DNA of 64,000 nt, taken from positions 496,001 through 560,000 of the forward strand of contig CAWDQE010000015.1 in assembly GCA_963804375.1 (NCBI GenBank). Direction: 5' to 3'. This DNA comes from JANXQG01 sp963804375. GTDB lineage: Bacteria > Planctomycetota > Planctomycetia > Pirellulales > Thermoguttaceae. The position numbers and the translations under genes were made by a program. Position 1 is the first letter of the stretch. Each line of letters opens with the position of its first letter. Below are positions 59,974 through 64,000 of this stretch, piece by piece. Below the pieces are notes generated by a model. That model was not told where the DNA came from. It searched no databases and worked only from the letters and a program-made list of their open reading frames with translations.

Positions 59974-60073
59974 GGCATGGTTCAGAAACGGGGACTGGCT
60001 CCGAGCCCAGTAGCGATTAGGCCGCAAGAAATGGACGCCGGCGAGGTGCCTGTCCCCATTTCTGAACCATGCC
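59974..60073 (-). mobile_element. MITE copy E (target duplication GTTTTTCG)
   Basis: Exactly 100 bp with canonical ends and an exact octamer duplication GTTTTTCG (59966-59973, 60074-60081). Same orientation as copy A. It lies about 50 bases upstream of the small basic protein gene and the FabZ-like gene, so it could influence their expression. Confidence 0.92.
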
Positions 60074-60122
60074 GTTTTTCGTACCAAGAAATCGACCGTA
60101 ACATAAGAAAAGGTAAATAGTT

Positions 60123-60220
60123 ATGGCAAAACCGCATCGCGTCGCCAAGAAGGCCAATCATGGCAAGCGCCATCCAACAGCAAGGCCCGCAAGTCCAAGC
60201 GGCACCAGGTCAAGACCTGA
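60123..60220 (+). CDS. Very small basic protein, one frameshift
   Basis: Starts MAKPHRVAKKANHGKRHP. In the next frame the sequence continues NSKARKSKRHQVKT and stops at 60220, giving about 32 lysine/arginine-rich residues if one missing base near 60175 is restored. Short Lys/Arg-rich proteins of this style occur in planctomycetes and may bind nucleic acid or ribosomes. Too short for firm assignment. Confidence 0.4.
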
Positions 60221-60294
60221 GCCGATGGGCGAAAGTTCGGTCTCTTCGGATGAATGTATCGTTCGGGACTCCAAACAGCTCCAGGGAGCCAGCC

Positions 60295-60810
60295 GTGCCC
60301 AAGAAACCGTTGATTATTGATTTTTGTGAATACGACCTCAATCACGTGGTCGGCACCATCGACGAGATCCGCCGCTACAATCCGCAACGTTTCGAGATGG
60401 AACAGTTGACGGCGATCGTCTTCGAGGATTTCGCCCGCGCCATCTGCGTCGGTTACAAGGACCTCAAGCCCGATGAATTCTGGGCCCGCGGCCACATGCC
60501 GGGCATGCCGCTGATGCCGGGCGTGATGATGTGCGAGGCGGCCGCCCAGTTGTCGAGCTACTACGCGGTGAAAAACAAGCTGATGGACGGCATGATGGGC
60601 TTCGGCGGCATGGAAGACATCCGCTTCCGCGGTCTCGTACGGCCCGGCGATCGCCTCGTGATCGTAACCCGCTTGCTCAAGGCGCGGCGGACGATCATCA
60701 CCTGCGAGTTCCAGTCGTTTGTCGATCAGAACCTCGTCTGCGAAGGCCTCATCAAGGGGATTCCCTTGCCGGTCAATCAGTTGACCAGCGGGGGAGCGGA
60801 AGATGAATAA
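60295..60810 (+). CDS. FabZ/FabA-like 3-hydroxyacyl-ACP dehydratase (hot-dog fold)
   Basis: 171 residues from GTG 60295, with AGGGAG upstream. The hot-dog signature is ARGHMPGMPLMPGVMMCEAA, aligning with FabZ 'HFPGxPVMPGVLxxEAxAQ' (catalytic His in the GH, Glu in CEAAAQ), followed by 'IRFRGLVRPGDRLVIVTRLL'. It should dehydrate 3-hydroxyacyl-ACP in fatty-acid synthesis, or act on a related thioester. trmB follows after 30 bases. Confidence 0.88.
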   Translation: MPKKPLIIDFCEYDLNHVVGTIDEIRRYNPQRFEMEQLTAIVFEDFARAICVGYKDLKPDEFWARGHMPGMPLMPGVMMCEAAAQLSSYYAVKNKLMDGMMGFGGMEDIRFRGLVRPGDRLVIVTRLLKARRTIITCEFQSFVDQNLVCEGLIKGIPLPVNQLTSGGAEDE

Positions 60811-60840
60811 TCGGAGTATTGGCTACGGGGACTAGCTGCC

Positions 60841-61488
60841 GTGGGCCGCCGTGCGCTTCGCAAAATCGACCCTTCGCTCGATCTTTCAAGGCACCTGCTG
60901 GAGTTCGAGCAGCTTCCCCGGCCGTGGAGCGCGGAGGCGATCTTCGGCCGCATTGCGCCGTTGGAAATCGAGGTGGGCTCGGGCAAGGGGCTGTTCTTGC
61001 GAAACGCGGCCCGGTCCAGACCGGATGTCGATTTCCTCGGCATCGAGATCGCGCACAAGTACGCCCGTTTCGCCGCCGCGGGGCTGGCCAAGGCCGGGCT
61101 GCCCAACGGCCGGGTCGTGCCGGGCGACGGCACGCGGATCTTCGCCGAACTGGTCCCCGACTGCTCGCTGGCCGCGGTGCACGTCTACTTTCCCGATCCC
61201 TGGTGGAAGAAGCGGCACCGCAAGCGGCGGCTGATGAACGAGACCTTCATGCGGCACATCGAGCGGACGCTCCTGCCGGGCGGCACGCTGCACTTCTGGA
61301 CCGACGTCGAGGAGTATTTCCAGGCCACGCTGGAACTATTGGCCGCCCACACGCGGCTTTCCGGGCCGATCCCCGTGCCGGAAACGCCGGCCGAGCACGA
61401 TCTGGCCTATCGCACGCACTTCGAGCGGCGGATGCGGCTCTCCAACGAGCCCGTCTATCGGGCCGAGTTCAGGAAGGTCATCGTTTAA
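60841..61488 (+). CDS. trmB: tRNA (guanine-N7-)-methyltransferase TrmB
   Basis: 215 residues from GTG 60841. 'PLEIEVGSGKGLFLRNAARS' is the SAM-binding motif, 'FLGIEIAHKYARFAAAGLAK' follows, and 'VYFPDPWWKKRHRKRRLMNE' is the unmistakable TrmB PDPWxKxRHxKRR signature. It methylates G46 of tRNAs. Cytoplasmic. Together with queC/queE, the window holds two tRNA-modification loci. Confidence 0.97.
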   Translation: MGRRALRKIDPSLDLSRHLLEFEQLPRPWSAEAIFGRIAPLEIEVGSGKGLFLRNAARSRPDVDFLGIEIAHKYARFAAAGLAKAGLPNGRVVPGDGTRIFAELVPDCSLAAVHVYFPDPWWKKRHRKRRLMNETFMRHIERTLLPGGTLHFWTDVEEYFQATLELLAAHTRLSGPIPVPETPAEHDLAYRTHFERRMRLSNEPVYRAEFRKVIV

Positions 61489-61576
61489 CACGGACGGGCA
61501 CGGTGCGCAGCATGGTCGCGGCGACGGCGATCCTGTCGTTTAACCAATGAATCACGCCCTGTTCCGGAAACTCTTT

Positions 61577-61915
61577 TTACTCCGTCCCGGGCACGGGGTC
61601 TTCCGTCCCGCAGGGTACGTCCCGTGTACATCGTGCCAACCGCTGCACGCTCAGTGAAAGTCCCTTGCAGATGCCGTACCGCCGAACGGCGTCGATGGAG
61701 TACTCGGAACAACTGGGAGAGTAACGGCACCGGATGTATTTGGCCAAGTGGCGGCGGACGGAGTACTGATAGCCCCGGACCAGACCCACGTAGCATCCTG
61801 CGGTAAGCTGGTCCGAGGGCGATCGGCAACAATCGATCGCCACGGCCGTCCAAAGTGCGACGGCCATGGCGAGCCAAACATGCGGCTTTCTCAGGGATTT
61901 CCGCAGTGCGGGCAA
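61577..61915 (-). CDS. yidD: Membrane protein insertion efficiency factor YidD
   Basis: About 112 residues from TTG 61915. One N-terminal hydrophobic segment (WLAMAVALWTAVAIDCCRSP) precedes the YidD core: 'LVRGYQYSVRRHLAKYIRCR', 'YSPSCSEYSIDAVRRYGICK', with the Cys in RYxPSCSxY. Members help YidC insert membrane proteins. The gene overlaps the upstream membrane-protein gene by 25 bases; the exact start is uncertain. It is away from the usual rpmH-rnpA-yidC cluster. Confidence 0.9.
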   Translation of the reverse strand: MPALRKSLRKPHVWLAMAVALWTAVAIDCCRSPSDQLTAGCYVGLVRGYQYSVRRHLAKYIRCRYSPSCSEYSIDAVRRYGICKGLSLSVQRLARCTRDVPCGTEDPVPGTE

Positions 61916-62286
61916 GTCCGGCTGGCCTCCATTCGCTTGTTATGGCAGTGGGCGCATTGAATCAGGTTTCCCTGGGGCCGGGCAAAGATGTAAACCAGCA
62001 GCCCAATCACATGGGTGAACACGATCAGGATGATCCACATGACGGCGTTGTCCATACCGCGGGCCTTGGCGTCGCGTGCCACCCAAACCAGGATGAAGAC
62101 CTCGACAGCAATCAGCGCCACGAACACGAGGAGGCCGAATAGTCCACACGCCCCGCAGCCCGCGCAACCGGTCGCAACATCGGGTGCGTTCGGCGCCCGT
62201 TGCGCCATCGCAGCCGGGGGGAAGAAGAGCATCGCTCCCAACAAAAAAGCTATGGCGAGAAACAGACTACGACAACGGGAATCCAT
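61891..62286 (-). CDS. Membrane protein with C-terminal zinc ribbon
   Basis: 131 residues. A signal or first span (LFLAIAFLLGAMLFFPPAAM), a Cys/Gly stretch (CAGCGACG), two closely spaced spans (LFGLLVFVALIAVEVFILVW, 'VMWIILIVFTHVIGLLVYIF') and a final zinc ribbon (CAHCHNKRMEASRTCPHCG). The double span is like the PLDc_N/phospholipase-associated segment found in many small membrane proteins. The zinc ribbon probably faces the cytoplasm. Function unknown. It overlaps yidD. Confidence 0.75.
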   Translation of the reverse strand: MDSRCRSLFLAIAFLLGAMLFFPPAAMAQRAPNAPDVATGCAGCGACGLFGLLVFVALIAVEVFILVWVARDAKARGMDNAVMWIILIVFTHVIGLLVYIFARPQGNLIQCAHCHNKRMEASRTCPHCGNP

Positions 62287-62491
62287 GGCATCGGCCCTTC
62301 GGAGAAATGGTTAGAACGCCGTCCTGGAAAAGGGCAGGCACAGACGAGTATAAATAAGTGGACCGCGCCCCGTCAAGAGGCCCGAAACCAAGCCTGGAAT
62401 CGCCTGCCGATTGACCTGGAGGTTTCGTTCTGCTATCCTGACAGGGCGTGTCGACTTTTTCTCCAACCTCTCCTACGAAAGGAAACTCGCC

Positions 62492-62902
62492 ATGGTCCCA
62501 GTTTTTTCGATGTTGTTGGCTCAAGCTAGAAATGTGCCGGTAGAAGGCGGCGGCGCCGGCGGTATCATTTTCTTGATCATTGAGCTGGCCGTTGTCGTGG
62601 CCGCCATTGCTGGCCTTTGGAAGACATTCGAAAAGGCTGGCAAGCCGGGATGGGCTGCGATCGTCCCGTTTTACAATCTCTATATCACGCTGAAAATCTC
62701 GGGCAGGCCGGACTGGTGGTTGCTCCCGTTGATCTTGTGTCCACCCATTGGCCTCGTCTTCTGGATTATCATGTGCCTTGACATCGCCACGAAATTTGGC
62801 AAGGGACAAGGGTTCGGCATTGGGCTGGCCCTTCTCTGGTTCATCTTCTTTCCGATTTTGGGCTTTGGCGATGCCCAATACCAGGGCGGGACAAACCCCT
62901 AA
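62492..62902 (+). CDS. DUF5684-like small membrane protein
   Basis: 136 residues from ATG 62492 (GAAAGGAAA upstream). The pattern 'LWKTFEKAGKPGWAAIVPFY' plus 'NLYITLKISGRPDWWLLPLI', 'ATKFGKGQGFGIGLALLWFI' and the end 'FPILGFGDAQYQG' is characteristic of this family, which includes signal-peptidase-I-associated small proteins. Four hydrophobic segments. It starts 205 bases from the zinc-ribbon gene, divergently transcribed. Function unknown. Confidence 0.85.
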   Translation: MVPVFSMLLAQARNVPVEGGGAGGIIFLIIELAVVVAAIAGLWKTFEKAGKPGWAAIVPFYNLYITLKISGRPDWWLLPLILCPPIGLVFWIIMCLDIATKFGKGQGFGIGLALLWFIFFPILGFGDAQYQGGTNP

Positions 62903-62908
62903 CCAGCG

Positions 62909-63085
62909 TTAGATCCGGTCCAGCATGTCGATCCAGCGCACGAGCTCGGCAAGTTCGGGCGGCGTGAGGTCGCGGGCGTCTTTGCCGAGATCTTTCTCGG
63001 TGACGGGCACCTTCGCCGCCTTGAGCCGGGCCAGCGTGATCTTGACCAACTGGGCCTGCGTCGATGTCTCGGCGACGATCTTGGT
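62909..63085 (-). pseudogene. C-terminal gene remnant cut by a REP-like element
   Basis: Reading leftward, PTKIVAETSTQAQLVKITLA, 'RLKAAKVPVTEKDLGKDARD' and 'LTPPELAELVRWIDMLDRI' form a natural protein C-terminus ending at 62909. The frame has no start; upstream of about 63085 it runs into the GTGGGAC...CCCGCCCTAC repeat. The rest of the gene is gone. No domain recognised. Confidence 0.5.
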
Positions 63086-63132
63086 GGGACTCGCCGACGA
63101 GGCTGCGCACGGTGCCCGTCGGCCCGCCCTAC
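63084..63132. repeat. Partial GTAGGGTGGGC-type palindrome
   Basis: GTGGGACTCGCCGACGAGG...GTCGGCCCGCCCTAC resembles the right part of the perfect hairpin at 53193-53273 but is degenerate. It sits at the broken 5' edge of the gene remnant at 62909-63085. 63133-63345 holds no gene I can support. Confidence 0.5.
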
Positions 63133-63345
63133 GGCTTTCGGCGACTTTCTCCGCACGAGTATTGCCATTCGTGTTATAGCTATTCGCCGGGGAATGGCTA
63201 CAATAAGAGTGAAACCGCTGTCTGTAGAACTGTTTTCGAGGGCAGCGAGTCGGTGAATGAAACCGGGTGCTTCCCCTGCTTTACCTTCCGCGTGGTCTAC
63301 GGCTCGCAGATGAATCACACCCTGTTCCGGAATCGGCTGGATTGG

Positions 63346-63391
63346 GTCAGACTCGGGCACCATGTACCCATGGTCGTGGTCGTCCTGGCGT
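63346..63391 (+). repeat. 46-bp dispersed repeat, copy 2
   Basis: GTCAGACTCGGGCACCATGT...TGGCGT, 42 of 46 bases identical to 54482-54527. Located about 40 bases before the Uma2 gene start, just as copy 1 lies about 35 bases before the Mla permease gene. Confidence 0.7.
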
Positions 63392-63429
63392 GCTTAATCC
63401 GCCGCGCCAGCCCGTAAGGTCCATTGAAG

Positions 63430-64000
63430 ATGAGCGTTTCCACACAAGAACGAAACATCGCCGACACATTCTGTGTGCCCATCGTCCTGCAATTGCAGCC
63501 CATCGTGAACTTGTCCGAGGAGCAACTCTTCGACCTCTGTCAGGCGAACGGCGAATTGCGGATCGAACGCGACGAATATGGGGAGTTGATCATTATGCCG
63601 CCAACGGGAGGCGAAACGTGCGACCGCGAGTCGGAAATCATCACGCAGTTGCGGACCTGGGCAAAACGCGACAGAACCGGAAAGGCATTCGGTTCGTCGG
63701 GGGGCTTTACACTCCCCAGCGGCGCCATGCGATCCCCCGCTGCGGCCTGGTTGCCGCTGTCAAAATGGAACGCGTTGACGGCCAAACAGAGGAAGAAGTT
63801 CTTGCCGCTGTGCCCGGATTTCGTCGTCGAGTTGCGGTCCCCCACAGATAGTCTTGCCGCCCTGAAGAAGAAAATGCGGGAGTACATGGACAACGGCGCG
63901 GAAATGGGGCTTTTGGTCGATCCCGAACAGCGGCGGGTGCACGTCTATAGGCGGGGTCGAAGGGTGCAGATTCTTGAAGACCCGAAGACTGTTGCCTGCG
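63430..64000 (+). CDS. Uma2-family putative nuclease (3' end outside window)
   Basis: 190 residues are visible from ATG 63430. 'ELRIERDEYGELIIMPPTGG' and 'ESEIITQLRTWAKRDRTGKA' precede the PD-(D/E)XK-like core LPLCPDFVVELRSPTDSLAA (Asp and Glu), then 'KKMREYMDNGAEMGLLVDPE' and 'VHVYRRG'. The domain is greatly expanded in cyanobacteria and planctomycetes; the biological role is unknown. The frame is open to the last base, so the C-terminus is missing. Confidence 0.9.
   Translation, partial: MSVSTQERNIADTFCVPIVLQLQPIVNLSEEQLFDLCQANGELRIERDEYGELIIMPPTGGETCDRESEIITQLRTWAKRDRTGKAFGSSGGFTLPSGAMRSPAAAWLPLSKWNALTAKQRKKFLPLCPDFVVELRSPTDSLAALKKKMREYMDNGAEMGLLVDPEQRRVHVYRRGRRVQILEDPKTVAC

Overview
The window is GC-rich bacterial chromosome. 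Its gene content points to the Planctomycetota (Pirellulales-like), which is an inference from protein families: a huge secreted discoidin/HzsA-like/cytochrome c protein, many Tat-exported TIM-barrel, Gfo/Idh/MocA and lactonase proteins, PEGA and LRR proteins, several secreted glycosidases, YidD, a RAYT transposase, and very abundant intergenic palindromes. I saw no tRNA, rRNA, CRISPR or phage module.

Layout. 1-3.6 kb: a partial secreted c-type cytochrome protein, a decayed VapBC-like pair and a broken small secreted gene. 3.9-6.2 kb: PEGA lipoprotein and a trypsin-like protease. 6.3-9.1 kb (minus): an NRAMP-like carrier, a soluble MgtE-N/CBS protein and a 54-residue membrane protein, probably one divalent-cation unit. 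9.3-13.9 kb: small hypothetical, TPR protein, frameshifted oxidoreductase, SGNH hydrolase. 14.0-18.4 kb: queC, queE and an Eco57I-like DNA methyltransferase, tightly packed. 18.4-26.8 kb: an accessory zone with REP clusters, a possible group II intron relic, two LRR proteins, an IS3-family element that split a gene, and a RAYT. 26.8-31.8 kb: secreted beta-propeller, lactonase, sugar isomerase-like protein. 31.8-36.3 kb: outer-membrane efflux protein plus membrane-fusion protein without a permease, a radical-SAM pseudogene, a small secreted protein. 37.4-51.1 kb: a glycan-degradation region (GH172, GH36, GH59 galactocerebrosidase-like, GH29 fused to a partial hydrolase, a six-hairpin protein) with PPK2 and a B12/radical-SAM protein between them. 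51.3-54.3 kb: DksA-like protein, cupin, Tat aldo/keto reductase-like protein, lipoprotein. 54.5-57.9 kb: an Mla/MCE lipid transporter (permease, ATPase, MCE) and an FHA protein. 58.1-61.5 kb: a nucleotidyltransferase pair, trpD, a FabZ-like dehydratase, trmB. 61.5-64 kb: yidD, small membrane proteins, a gene remnant and a partial Uma2 nuclease.

The most striking signal is an apparently non-coding mobile element present five times (10193, 45290, 45463, 53439, 59974). Every copy is exactly 100 bp, ends in a 15-bp inverted repeat and is flanked by an 8-bp direct repeat that differs at each site (four exact, one 7/8). This is a MITE. Because 100 + 8 = 108 bp = 36 codons and the element has one open frame in each orientation, it can enter a gene without breaking it. 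The copy at 45290 has done so inside the GH59 gene, adding 36 codons and keeping the original stop.

A second theme is palindromes nested inside other palindromes (29172, 42073, 53137), whose inner hairpins begin with GTAGG. A RAYT is encoded nearby, and such enzymes act on hairpins with a GTAG foot.

At least eight otherwise healthy genes carry a single-base frameshift, mostly in short G/C or A runs. This looks more like residual sequencing error than gene decay, so frameshifted genes are annotated as one locus each.
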